From Begonia masoniana (taxonomy: Eukaryota; Streptophyta; Magnoliopsida; Cucurbitales; Begoniaceae): a stretch of DNA of 64,000 nucleotides. Shown one piece after another: positions 20,827-31,301 of the stretch (the first letter of the stretch is position 1; every line of letters begins with the position of its first letter). Under the pieces are notes generated by a model. The model was not told the origin of the DNA, made no database searches, and saw nothing but the letters and a program-made list of their open reading frames with translations. The DNA lies in the NCBI GenBank assembly GCA_022432975.1, contig CM039505.1, positions 45,862,544 to 45,926,543 of the forward strand, given 5' to 3'. The translations under genes were made by a program, and so were the position numbers.

Positions 20827-23644
20827 ATAAATGGTCGAGGATAAATGGTCGAGTCGTTCAAAGGATTACCCGATAATGCCGGCCGCCATGCAACGTGCTT
20901 CACCGACTGTAAGTATTTCTTTACTTTTAGTTAGTTTATATTTAAGATTAGATTGTTTAACCCTGTTTGTTTTAGAACTGTAATAGATTAGAGAATCTTA
21001 GGATGGGACTTAATTTTATGAAAAAAAAAAAGAAGTATGATCTACCCGAGTTAAGTGTTAATGTTAGCCTGAGTATAAGTGATAGTCGTTAGGAAAAGTG
21101 TGAGTTGTGTCCTAGTATTAAATAGGTGGGTGAGGACACAGTGGGTTGAAGGCAGGATGAGATAAACCTTAGAATGAGAAATTGTAATGATGATACACAT
21201 AGATAGACTTGGGGCATAGTTAGTAAATCCTTGAGAGTACTAGGATGTACTAAGATACGATGAACCGGGTAGAAGTTTGAAAATTTATTGGGAGACACCT
21301 TAGACCTTCGTCATGCCATTAATATGTTTATGAATTTTGTAGAATAGAAGTAATTATATTCGAGTGTCAAGCGTAAGTAAATTGTTAAGGGGATTTTGAG
21401 AATTTGAGATACTAATTGGTATTCGGTGGGAGGAAGATTCTAATAAACTTTATGCAAGAAAAACCAAGAGGGGAGCCTAGCCTAAGTTAAGTGGGGTTAA
21501 CCATGATAGGAACTATTAGTTAGTATGATCCAAACTAGAGCCATAGAAAAGGTACTTAATTTCAGGGATTAAAGATTAGAGATTTCCTTAGAGCTAGGAA
21601 ACCAATAACTATTGAAGTATTAAAGGATCAAAGAAGATGCTAGATGATATTCGTTAGGAAAAATGGTTGGACCTTAGAGTATAGGTACTATCTTAAGGGA
21701 TTACTCATTCGAGGGTGAACGAGAATGCGTAAAAGTTTTCAACCGGCATTGTATAGGAGAATTGAGGCGTGACAAGAAGGAGTGGACGTGTTGTGTTTTG
21801 GTGTTATTTGACCTATGATTGGGAGCCAAAAGTATATAGGATTGGAATAACTTAGAATAAATTAGAAACCTAGATGTTTTGAGTAAGTAGAGAAAAGTCT
21901 AGTCTCTTGAATTAAGATAATGTTCTGAGGTTTGGATTAATGTGCGCGATGTTAGGAGAAATAGTGACTCATCGAGAGTGAGTATCTATTGTCGAAAGGC
22001 AATAGGTAGGAGATTGAGATTTAGGGTGTTAATTGGGCGACTTGTTGTAACGAGAGTTAGGGAAATTAGATAATTGTATTAGAGTTAAGAAACTTGAGAG
22101 GAAATTAGAAGTCGTATACTTAGTAGTGTAAGATATGAGGAATTGGAGAATTTTGAATAAGAGGAACGAGATATTGCACGAAAAGTGTGTGAGTGATTTA
22201 GGGATAATGTTAAGTTAGAAAGGTTATAGGTTCGACTCGTATGTAACGAAGTCGAAACTGCTAATGTCGTAAATAGATTAGAAGAGTGGATAAGCTTAAG
22301 AGATGGCGAGCTTAAGAGTGAAATGGGAATGAGAACTCGAGTAGTAGTAGAGGTTGGGAGAAGTAAGCTAGAAGAACGATGAGATTAAATTCTAGATTTT
22401 GGATGGATATATGAAAGATATTAGTTAACTAAGAGAAAGAGGTAGGATAAGAGAGTTAGCCCTCATATGAAGTTGAAGAACTTAGAGGATATTGAGAATT
22501 AAATTGTAAAAGTTTGAAAGGATAGGTGAGGAATGATTAAGTTAAAGTTAATAAAATGTGTAAGAGTACATAGTTATGAAAGTTAGACTAAGTTATGCGT
22601 TAGAACTATGTTAGTGGGTGAAGAGTAAGGTATCTTGGAGATATGATATGAGGTAGTTATGTAAGTGTTGATGAACGTTGATGAGCATTAGATTAGAGGA
22701 GTTAGAGTTGGAATTAAGTTGGAAAGGTTTGTAAGTATAGGTGATACTTGATTTAATTGAAGTTAATGGACATAGAAATACTCAAGCTATAAGGAGCAAA
22801 GTGAGGAAAATGAAAACTTTGGGAGATGTAGAAAAATGTAGTGAAGTCAATAGTTGTAGAAATTATTGAGCGTTGGGGTGTATAGTTTAGATTAATAATT
22901 GTATAGAGTGGCCAATTTGGAGTGAATGAAAACTCAAGTAGGATTTCGAGTGTATAGTGAATTGATTACGTGGATGATGTTAGAATGAGGAATAGGGGTA
23001 AGATGCGGTAGTAAGATCGAAGGGAATTTGAAATCTAGAACTAAGGGTAAGAAGTTTACTTCGTAGGTTCTAGTGTTACGCTATGGAGATGACTTTGGAG
23101 GTTTGAGATTGTTTGTTAGAAAAGTAAATGACTAGGTGAACTTAGTTAGGAAGATTTAAAGCTGTGAATTACACGATAGGTATTCCAGTCAAATGATGTT
23201 CACTAATAGGATTTAAGTTGAGAGTCTTCAAGGGGTTGAAGACAATGGGCATTAAGGATATGCTGTATACCATTTAGAGTTAGGAATGAGTTAGTCCTGA
23301 TCTAAGAATTTATAGAGGTGAGTAAAACTTGAGGTAAAAAGTGTACTCCTTAGTATCTTAGGATTACTCGATTGAGGTAGTATAGAGAGTCGTAGTGGTT
23401 TGTGCGTGTTTAGTAGACACAGAAGTAGAAAGTGAAGAATTAGATGAACTTAGCTAGAGAAAAAGATCGAGTTGAAAATTCAGTTAGAATGGGTTTGAGG
23501 GTATGAATTAGACTATAGTTAGTGAATGTGTGAGTATTCGGGTTAGAGCGTAACCGATAGATGAGTAAGGGTATTGGGTAGGTGAGATGAGATGAATACA
23601 TTGAGAAATAACAAGGCCACAAATTTTGAGGACAAATTTTTTGT

Positions 23645-23657
23645 AAGGAGGGTGGAT
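23645..23657 (+). other. LARD polypurine tract
   Basis: AAGGAGGGTGGAT directly before the 3' LTR start TGTAACACCC. Confidence 0.8.
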
Positions 23658-23960
23658 TGTAACACCCGGGATTTTAAGAATAATAAAATAGGTTGTTTTA
23701 ATTAATTTAAAGAAAAGTGAATGGTTTTAGGTTCGAGTATTTTTCAGTGAAATTAAGCTGTGGGTTATAATTTAAGAATTAGATTTGATTAATTTAAGTT
23801 ATGTTAGTTATTGGGTTAATTAGTTATGCTCGGGAGTTTCGATGGAGGAGTTAGACCGAGGGTGAGGTAAGAGATTTATCGAGGGTTCGTTACGTTATGG
23901 CTGAATGTACGGGAGGGTAAAACGGTAATTAGCTAGTTTAAATTAAAGAAATAGTTTTAG

Positions 23961-23998
<38 letters not shown>

Positions 23999-25461
23999 AA
24001 TAAAATCAAACAACAGAATAGCCGCAGCTATTCTGTTGATTCGCGTCGCGCGAGGAGCAGGGGAGACGGAGGCGAAGGAGAAGCGACGATCGGCCGAGCA
24101 ACCACCGGCGGTTTCCGGCGTTCTCCGGCCAGACGACGGCGACGAGCGGTTGCCGGCCCGTCTCTGCGCACGAACCGAACGGTAAGCCCTAGTTTCTCCC
24201 TGTTTCAGTTCTATTCAGGGCCGAGAGTGACGAGCCGGATTTGGCTCCGATCACCGGCCGTTTTTGGTCACCTCCAGCGTGGGTTTGCCGACCCTTGGTC
24301 CGGCTTGGGTCGCCTGGTCGTGATGAGCCCGATTTGGGCAAAAAACAGTGAAAGTCGATTTGGGGCATTTCGGTTTTGGTGTGTGTAGCTCGGGATTTTG
24401 GGTTAGATTAGTCAAATTGAAGGTGTTGGTTGTCGATTGGTGAGGAATTTGGTGGAATTTGATGGAAAATCAGAAAAGGGGAAATTTTCGGGTGAAGGGC
24501 AGTTCGGGTTTTCTGATTTTTGACCTAGATACGGTCGTTTGTTTTAAAATTCCTTTTGGCAGGTTAAAATAGGTTGTTAGAGGAGTACGTGACCACTGGA
24601 ATCGTTCGATTCTGATATCCGACGCAAAAGTTACGCGCGTTCGAAGTTTCGGGTCGGTTTTTACCGAACCCAAATTAGCGGCCCGTTTAGTTAGGTTTTA
24701 GTTGGATTAGACTAGAAATATAGTTTGAAAGTTAATTGGTAAAAGTAAATTTGATTTAATGAAGTTTGGCTATTTGTCGTAGGTAGAGCCGTAGGTGGAC
24801 AGGTAACCGAGTATCCTCAGCGAGCTAGGACGCCAGGTAAGTAGTGGTAGCTATTCCTTCGCCTTCGGGCCTACACCATAGAACGGTAGGGTTATTTATT
24901 TCGTGTTGTGTTGTGTTATGTTGTTGGTTTCGTGTGGTATTGCATATTTGAAGCATGCATCATGGTATAGCACGTTAGGTACGATTAGTGGCATTGTTTG
25001 GCATTGTGTTTGGTATTGTGAGAATGAACGTAATCAGATAAAGTGAATTGTAAAATGCATCTCGAATAGTGTGCCTTATCGGGCTAAGGTGCTGGTGTGT
25101 AGCACCCCAAAGGGTACTCTATGAGAGATGACCGGCTAAAACACATATTGCATTTCGAATAGTGTGCCTTGTCGGGCTGAGGTGCTGGTGTGTAGCACCC
25201 CGAAGGGTACTCTATGAGAGATGACCGGCTAAAACACATATTGCATTTCGAATAGTGTGCCTTGTCGGGCTGAGGTGCTGGTGTGTAGCACCCCGAAGGG
25301 TACTCTATGAGAGATGACCGGCTAAAACATATATTGCATTTTGAATAGTGTGCCTTGTCGGGCTGAGGTGCTGGTGTGTAGCACCCCGAAGGGTACTCTA
25401 TGAGAGGTGAACGGCTAAAACATGTAATCCTGAATAGTGTGCCTTGTCGGGCTGAGATGCT
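23658..25461 (+). repeat. LARD 3' LTR, truncated
   Basis: Aligns with 7969-9765, with the same leader, donor sites (24181; 24837), shared block and hairpin array (units near 25064, 25158, 25251, 25344 and 25431). It breaks off inside the fifth array unit, where element I internal sequence begins. It carries about 39 bp (24132-24170) missing from the 5' LTR and a shorter ATT microsatellite. Confidence 0.88.
25064..25460 (+). repeat. Tandem hairpin array (LARD 3' LTR)
   Basis: Same unit of about 93 bp as at 9370-9790, with the stem GGTGCT/AGCACC conserved in the complete units and the last unit cut by the breakpoint. Confidence 0.85.
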
Positions 25462-25474
25462 AGCCTTATTTAAA

Positions 25475-26179
25475 ATTTTGTCTCCAAAATTTCGCACCTG
25501 AATGACTCTAGATATTTATCCATCATGTCCTGTTGGCGCTCCCATGTGGCTTCCTCCACGTTTTGATTTCTCCACAACACCTTAACTAGTGGGATTGACT
25601 TATTGCGCAATACTTTAACAGCATACTCCAGAATCTGCACTGGCCTTTCTTCGTAAGTTAAAGTCGGCTGTATCTGTAACAACCCGGCCCCCGTAACTCG
25701 AGGGTTTACACCGAGCTGTGCGGTTTTTACACCGCCACGTGGCTTCCTTTTCTGTTCACCACGTGTACTCACAGAACTTTCCCCTCCCTGTAGGTTATTT
25801 TTGCCTTCCTCCCCACTTGAACCCAGGACCTCAGGGTTAAGTACCTGGGCTACACGTGGCGAACAGAAAAGGAAGCCACGTGGCGGGGATGGTACCGCAC
25901 AGCTCGGTGTAAACCCTCGGGTTACGGGGGCCGGGTTGTTACAGTATCTCAAGGTTAACCGGTTCTACCACGTGCGTTTGGTCTCGTACACATTTCCTCA
26001 ACATCGACACGTGGAAGACATTATGTACTCCCTCCATAGATATTGGCAATTGAAGCTTGTCTGCTGTAGCTCTAATCCTTTCGATAATTAGGAACGGTCC
26101 GACAAACCGTGGATTCAACTTCCCTCTTTTACCAAAGCGAACCACTCCCTTAAACGGTGAAACTTTCAAAAACACTTCA
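25475..26179 (-). pseudogene. Element I integrase C-terminus and chromodomain, split by the foldback
   Basis: Between 25949 and 26179 (minus strand) the GPY/F-like integrase tail is readable ([28 protein letters not shown]). After the foldback, 25475-25669 encodes a chromodomain (PVQILEYAVKVLRNKSIPLV; VLWRNQNVEEATWE). Chromodomains steer Tekay elements to heterochromatin. The 274 bp of foldback plus duplicated site change the frame, and Cassandra separates this from the rest of integrase. Confidence 0.85.
25675..25943. mobile_element. 269-bp foldback element with TG..CA ends and 5-bp TSD
   Basis: The first and last roughly 93 bp are inverted repeats of each other with about seven mismatches, clustered near 25724-25732. 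The left arm begins TGTAACAACCCGGCCCCCGT and the right arm ends with its complement. A loop of about 83 bp lies between. GTATC flanks both sides (25670-25674 and 25944-25948). Each arm has a CCACGTGG palindrome. It has no coding capacity and interrupts element I's pol end. TG..CA ends with a 5-bp duplication are integrase-type, whereas long inverted arms are transposase-type, so its class is unclear. Confidence 0.85.
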
Positions 26180-26557
26180 TGTGATGACTCGGATCTGTAA
26201 GTATGGTACGATGGCTGCACGAACCGGAACCCGGATGGCGGTACGTCCGCGCGGGCGAATCGGAAGGTGACGGGTCGTAAAAAGGGGGTCGTCACAATCC
26301 CACAGCGCTTGGGGAAGTATGTGGAAATGAAACATATGTAAAGAGATTCTCCCAACATAGCAAGACGCGTTTTGGAGCTCAATTGACAACGGATCCCATA
26401 AGAACTCCGAAGTTAAGAGGGCTTCGGCGAGAGTAATTCCGGGTTGGGTGACCTTCCGGGAAGTGCTCTCGCCAAACAAAGCCGTGAGGGGAGGATATTG
26501 GGCTGCGGCCCAATCCCCAGAGCGGACAATATCTTGCTGGGAAAAGGGGTCGTTACA
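26180..26557 (+). repeat. Cassandra left LTR
   Basis: 378 bp ending GGGTCGTTACA. 5S-like segment at about 26388-26475. Confidence 0.95.
26388..26475 (+). ncRNA. 5S rRNA-like sequence in Cassandra LTR (left)
   Basis: GGATCCCATAAGAACTCCGA, AGTTAAGAGGGCTTCGG and GGGTTGGGTGACC correspond to the middle of plant 5S rRNA, including the A-box and C-box of its internal RNA polymerase III promoter. The 5' part of 5S is not clearly present and the match is diverged, so this is the family's captured promoter and not a 5S gene. In Cassandra it is thought to drive transcription. Confidence 0.85.
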
Positions 26558-26559
26558 AA

Positions 26560-26571
26560 TGGTATCAGAGC
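26560..26571 (+). other. Cassandra primer-binding site
   Basis: TGGTATCAGAGC two bases after the left LTR. The tract GAGGGGGGGTGAT (26616-26628) before the right LTR serves as polypurine tract. Confidence 0.93.
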
Positions 26572-26628
26572 CTGTACCCAACCGGAATTGTGGCCAACGA
26601 GGACGTTGGGCCCCTGAGGGGGGGTGAT

Positions 26629-27006
26629 TGTGATGACTCGGATCTGTAAGTATGGTACGATGGCTGCACGAACCGGAACCCGGATGGCGGTACGTCCGCG
26701 CGGGCGAACCGGAAGGTGACGGGTCGTAAAAAGGGGGTCGTCACAATCCCACAGCGCTTGGGGAAGTATGTGGAAATGAAACATATGTAAAGAGATCTTC
26801 CCAACATAGCAAGACGCGTTTTGGAGCTCAATTGACAACGGATCCCATAAGAACTCCGAAGTTAAGAGGGCTTCGGCGAGAGTAATTCCAGGTTGGGTGA
26901 CCTTTCGGGAAGTGCTCTCGCCAAACAAAGCCGTGAGGGGAGGATATTGGGCTGCGGCCCAATCCCCAGAGCGGACAATATCTTGCTGGGAAAAGGGGTC
27001 GTTACA
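26629..27006 (+). repeat. Cassandra right LTR
   Basis: 378 bp, nearly identical to the left LTR, followed by TSD CTTCA. Confidence 0.95.
26838..26924 (+). ncRNA. 5S rRNA-like sequence in Cassandra LTR (right)
   Basis: Second copy of the 5S-derived promoter stretch (GGATCCCATAAGAAC to GGTTGGGTGACC). Confidence 0.85.
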
Positions 27007-27011
27007 CTTCA

Positions 27012-27870
27012 TCATCAACCACAAACTCCAACTCTTACCTTCTTCGATCTGCATATCTCTTTTGGCGACTCTGTGCAGTTTCCATCCTTTGTCTGATCAG
27101 AGCAACCTTCTCCGATAACTGTTGTAAAATTTCCAGTCTAATCAACTTAGCTTCGCCTACCTCATCCCAATACAGGGACGACCTACACTTTCTGCCATAC
27201 ATACAGAGCCATACCAATCGTGGACTGATAGCTGTTAATATACGCGAATTCAACCAGCAGTAAATATCGGCTCCAAGAGGCTTGAAACTCTAGCACGTAC
27301 GCTCTCAGCATATCCTCGAGTATCTTAATCGTCCTCTCAGATTGTCCGTCAGTCTGTGGGTGGAAAGCCGTGCTAAAAGTTAACTTAGTACCCATAGCGC
27401 TTTGTAAACTTTTCTAAAATCTCGAAGTAAATCTTGGATCCTGGTCCGAAACAATCGACATATGAACTCCATACAACCTTAAAATCACCTGAACGTACAG
27501 CTCTGCGAACTGATTCATCGTGTAAGTCATTTTCACAGGTAAGAAATGAGCCGTCTTTGTTAATCTATCGACTACAACCCATATGCTGTCATGTCCTTTT
27601 GTCGTCCTTGGTAATCCAACAATGAAATCCATTGCTATATGGTCCCACTTCTACTTGGGAATCGGTAAAGGTTGTAACATTCCACTTGGTTTCTTGTGCT
27701 CTGTCGTTGGCAAATCAGGCAGGACTGTACATAATTGGCCACTTCTCTTTTCATGTTAGGCCACCAACATTGCACTTTCAGATCTCGGTACATCTTAGTG
27801 CTACCCGGATGCATTGAGAATGACGACGAATGTGCCTCCGTCATGATCAACTTTCTTAGCTCATCATCCT
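27012..27870 (-). pseudogene. Element I integrase core and zinc finger
   Basis: In element order: the HHCC zinc finger with [17 protein letters not shown] and CLICQ (27840-27720), the first catalytic Asp in MDFIVGLPRTT (about 27630-27600), the second in [12 protein letters not shown] (about 27430), and the Glu in [12 protein letters not shown] (about 27340). TAG near 27650 replaces a Trp codon of the usual PEWKWDH motif, an indel lies just before it, and further frame changes occur towards Cassandra. Integrase would insert the cDNA; this copy cannot make it. Confidence 0.85.
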
Positions 27871-30019
27871 TCGGAACGTACCAACGGTCCCGAAACCTCA
27901 AGATGTCATCCTCTGAGCAATCGAATTCAGAAGACGTATCGATCAACTTGGCCCCAATAGCTTCCTTTTCTTCTGAGTCAATCTGTTGAGCCTCCTTAAT
28001 TTTGTCCAATAGAGTAGGCCGTATGGTCAATTCAACAAGTAGGATCGAAAGCTCTGAAACTACCTCTAACTCAAACCTATTCATCTCTTTTTTTAATGAA
28101 GCTGGCATACAGCAAGCAACTGACTCCATGGTCTTAGACATCCTACTCAAAGCGTCTGCCACCGTATTTGCCTTTCCAGGATGATACTTAATTTCGAAGT
28201 CGTAGTCTTTCACAAACTCCAACCATCTCCTTTGTCTCATGTTTAAATCTTTCTGCGTAAAAAGATATTTTAAACTCTTATGGTTCGAAAACACTTCACA
28301 CTTCTGACCATAGAGATAGTGTCTCCATATTTTTAACGCAAATACTACCACTGCAAATTCTAAGTCATGCGTCGGATAGTTCTACTCATAAATTTTCAAT
28401 TGCCTAGAGGCATAGGCAATTACCTTTCCGTTCTGCATCAATACGCATCCTAATCCTACTTTGGATGCGTCACAGTAGATACTGAACATCCCATTCTCCA
28501 CGGGCAGAATCAACAATGGCGCTGTGGTCAACTTTTGCTTCAAGGTCTGAAAACATTCTTCACAGGCCTTAGACCACATGTATTTCACTTCCTTCTTTGT
28601 TAAGTTTGTCAGGGGTTTTGCTATGATTGAGAACCCTTCAATAAACTTCCGATAATACCCAGCCAGGCCTACAAAACTTCGTACTTCACTTGCATTTCTC
28701 GGCTGAGGCCACTCCTTCACAGCTTGAACCTTAGCCGGGTCTACCGAAACACCTTCTTTTGAAATTACGTGGCCTAAGAAATTCACCTGATTCAGCAAAA
28801 ATCTGCATTTGGAAAACTTAGCATACAATTTGTGCTGCTTCAACATATTCAAAACGGCCATCAAGTACTTCGCATGTTCTTTATCATTTCGGGAATATAT
28901 CAGAATGTCATCTATGAACACTATCACGAACTTATCCAGGAACTCCCGAAACACTCTGTTCATGAGATCCATGAAAGCTGCCGGGGCATTCGTTAAACCG
29001 AAGGACATAACCCTGAACTCATAGTGCCCATAACGTGTCCTAAAAGCAGTCTTTGGTATATCCTCGGCCTTAATTTTCAATTGGTGGTACCTTGATCGTA
29101 AATCAATCTTCGAGAACACACTGGCCCAATGCAACTGGTCAAACAAATCATCAATCCTTGGCAATGGATACTTATTTTTAATGGTTAACTTATTCAACTC
29201 TCTGTAATCCACACACATCCTTAAGGAACCATCTTTCTTCTTCACGAACAAGATCGGAGCGCCCCAAGGAGAAACGCTCGGCCGTACAAAACCCTTGTCT
29301 GTTAGCTCTTTCAGCTGGGCTTGCAACTCCCTCAGCTCAACTGGTGCCATTCTATAAGGATTCTTAGACACTGGCATTGCACCAGGAATAATCTCAATAG
29401 TGAATTCCATTTCTCGATCTTGAGGCAAGCCAGGCAACTCGTCTAGGAACACTTCCGTAAAGTCCTTTACTACTGGAATGTCACACAACTTCAACTCATT
29501 TTGCACACTTAGTTCCTCAACGCTTGCTATAAAGCCAAAACATCCATGCTTCATTGAGTACCGGGCACTCATAGGCAAGTTCGGCAACTCATCTAGGAAC
29601 ACACCTTTAAGGCTCCCAACTGTCGGGATGTCACTTAACTCTAATTCATCTTGCTTTCTTACATCCACAATGCTCGCTATAAAACTGAAACATCTAGGTC
29701 TTACCGAGTACAGGGTACTCATCGATGATACTAGAGGCATACAACTCAAACGTACGGTCGCCTGAAAAAAATAATCCTCCCCGCACGGGGGTCTAAAACT
29801 TACCACACCCAACCTGCAATTGATTGTGGCATAGTGCCTATACAACCAATCCATGCCCAAGATTACATCATATCCCTTCATACTTATGATGATCAGATCT
29901 GCATACAGTTGCCGACCACCAATAGATATAACCTCTCCCCGTATTGCTTGGTCGGAATGTAAAAGCTCCCCGGAGGGCAACATGACACTATAATTACGAT
30001 CAGCTAGGACGGAATCCAA
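27871..30019 (-). pseudogene. Element I reverse transcriptase and RNase H
   Basis: RT has [13 protein letters not shown] (motif A Asp present; Gly changed to Arg), [11 protein letters not shown] and [10 protein letters not shown] (motif C). RNase H follows with [10 protein letters not shown], then TAG near 28380 at [16 protein letters not shown]. The usual SDHKSL is SNHKSL, replacing a catalytic Asp by Asn. Then come [13 protein letters not shown] and the linker to integrase. The RT frame itself is long and open (545 codons), also holding the protease-RT linker with a duplicated segment ([10 protein letters not shown] and [11 protein letters not shown] with [10 protein letters not shown] and [10 protein letters not shown]). 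RNase H is catalytically doubtful. Confidence 0.88.
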
Positions 30020-30411
30020 TTTCCACTTAGATATATAATACTATGCTATGAAAGAATGGGTTGCCCCAATGTCAATTAAAACATGAGCTGCCTTTCCACA
30101 AACTAGAACCATACCTGAAACAACTGAAGGTTGAGTAGCTTCCTCATCTTTAATTAGAGCAAAGATCCTTGAAGAACCGCCCGGATGTTTCCCAGCCGGC
30201 CCAGGACAATCAGCAGCTTATGCCCCACCCTATCACACCTGAAGTATCGGCCCGTGTACAACTTACAATCACCCAGATGATATTTCTGACAGGTAGGGCA
30301 CAAAGAAGCCGATGGTGCTCCTTGTGGGCGTTTGCCCTTGTCTTGAGCTCTAGGTGCTTCATTCGCCCGTTTGACACCACGTTGTGGTTGTGGCTGCCAA
30401 TCTCGGTTCTG
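30020..30411 (-). pseudogene. Element I gag zinc knuckle and protease, broken
   Basis: CPTCQKYHLGDC (about 30300) precedes a knuckle whose first Cys is Tyr (YFRCDRVGHK, about 30235). The frame shifts just after. The protease active site reads LIDIGATHSFIA (about 30070-30105), with DTG changed to DIG, and is followed by TAG near 30043. So both packaging and polyprotein cleavage are lost. Confidence 0.78.
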
Positions 30412-31137
30412 CTAAGGCCGTAATTCTCTAATAAACCTCCTCGACGTTTCTCTCTGCCGCTGCAGTCTCATTTCAATGTCATCGAGCTCGAGAGCCTTGA
30501 CTACAATTCGATGATCAATTCGATGATACGTCATATCTTCAACTTCTGCCGTCTTCACCCCTTTCAAGATCTCTAATTTCAAACCTTGAACAAACTTGTA
30601 TATTTTATCTTCCTCATCACTGACCATCATACCTGCATATCTGGATAATGATTCAAACCTGCGCACGTACTTGGCCACAGATCCTGTCTGGCGTAGTTGA
30701 GAAAACTCAGCTCTCTTGTTGGCCTGAAGGGCGCGGCTAAAATACTTGTTGTAGAATACTGTTTTGAACCTCTTCCATGTCATAACTCCCACATCCGTAG
30801 TGGCTATCACTGTATCCCACCAAAATACGACATCCTTCTCTAAGTTGAACACCGCACATGTTACCTTCTCAGATTCTTCCACTTTCGCATAAGCAAACAT
30901 ACTTTCAAGTTTGCGGATCCACTCCTCAGCACTAGTGGGATCCGAGGACTGTCCATCAAAAGTTGGAGGCCTAAGCCATTTGAATCTTTCCACGCCTAGC
31001 TCACAGGAATTGCTACCCTGTCCATTACCATTTCCATCCCTGTTGAGTAGGATTTCTATTTGTGCAGACTGTTGTCGCACTAATTCCATAAGCTGGCTAT
31101 TAGGGATCTCATCATCTTGTCTGGGTGCTCTCGGCAT
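30412..31137 (-). pseudogene. gag: Element I gag, capsid region
   Basis: Starts MPRAPRQDDEIPNSQ (ATG at 31137; an upstream in-frame ATG at 31173 is less typical). It contains the Tekay-type capsid: FKWLRPPTFDGQSSDP, AEEWIRKLESMFAYA, FNLEKDVVFWWDT, MTWKRFKTVFYNKYFSRA, LRQTGSVAKYVRRFESLSRYA and FVQGLKLEIL. It ends prematurely at RELRP-stop (TAG at 30412-30414, probably from CAG), before the zinc knuckle that continues in the same frame. Confidence 0.85.
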
Positions 31138-31285
31138 TTTCTCTTTCCTAGACACATTAGACAATACTAACAATATAATTATCTGGGAATCATACTTAAA
31201 CTTAAATACTTACAATCGATGGAGAGTTCTCGTGCGGCGGTGTGTTTTGGCAGCCAGTCGTCAGAATCGCTTTTAAAACTCAATC

Positions 31286-31297
31286 GCTCTGATACCA
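31286..31297 (-). other. Primer-binding site of element I
   Basis: Minus strand TGGTATCAGAGC, 4 bp inside the LTR end at 31302. Confidence 0.92.
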
Positions 31298-31301
31298 TAA
31301 T

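Larger units (their letters stand above)
20812..23657 (+). other. LARD internal domain, non-coding, about 2.8 kb
   Basis: No frame of 70 codons or more on either strand and no gag, pol or chromodomain motif that I could recognise. The plus strand is purine-rich and full of TAG/TAA. Near the left end, ATGCCGGCCGCCATG (about 20877) is followed by a donor-like ACT|GTAAGT (about 20907). The right end keeps a Tekay-type 3' signature (TTTTGAGGACAAATTTTTTG, then AAGGAGGGTGGAT). So the cis-acting ends are retained and the coding region has been lost or replaced. Confidence 0.75.
7969..25461 (+). mobile_element. Non-autonomous LARD-like retrotransposon, split by a Sirevirus and truncated on the right
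   Basis: The 5' LTR starts TGTAACACCCGGG (7969) and ends GGGGGCGTTACA (20811), interrupted by the copia at 9795-19916; about 2,716 bp when reassembled. A primer site follows at 20815, then a 2.8 kb non-coding internal domain, a purine-rich tract at 23645 and the 3' LTR from 23658, which breaks off at about 25461 against element I. LTR ends and the 3' internal signature (AAATTTTGAGGACAAATTT before AAGGAGGGTGGAT) are those of Tekay-type elements, so it is probably a deletion derivative mobilised by Tekay proteins. The left TSD candidate GGTTG (7964-7968) has no partner because the right end is lost. Confidence 0.8.
26180..27006 (+). mobile_element. Cassandra-type TRIM, complete
   Basis: Two 378-bp LTRs (26180-26557 and 26629-27006; TGTGATGACTCGG to GGGTCGTTACA), a 71-bp middle with primer site and G-rich polypurine tract, and TSD CTTCA at 26175-26179 and 27007-27011. 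The LTRs contain a 5S rRNA-like stretch, which defines Cassandra. It has no ORF and depends on other elements' proteins. It is inserted in the integrase region of element I. The LTRs differ at few positions by eye, so the insertion is fairly recent. Confidence 0.95.

Noticed and set aside
26388..26475. A functional 5S rRNA gene
   Set aside because: Only the middle of 5S is recognisable, it is diverged, and it lies in both LTRs of a TRIM with primer site and TSD.
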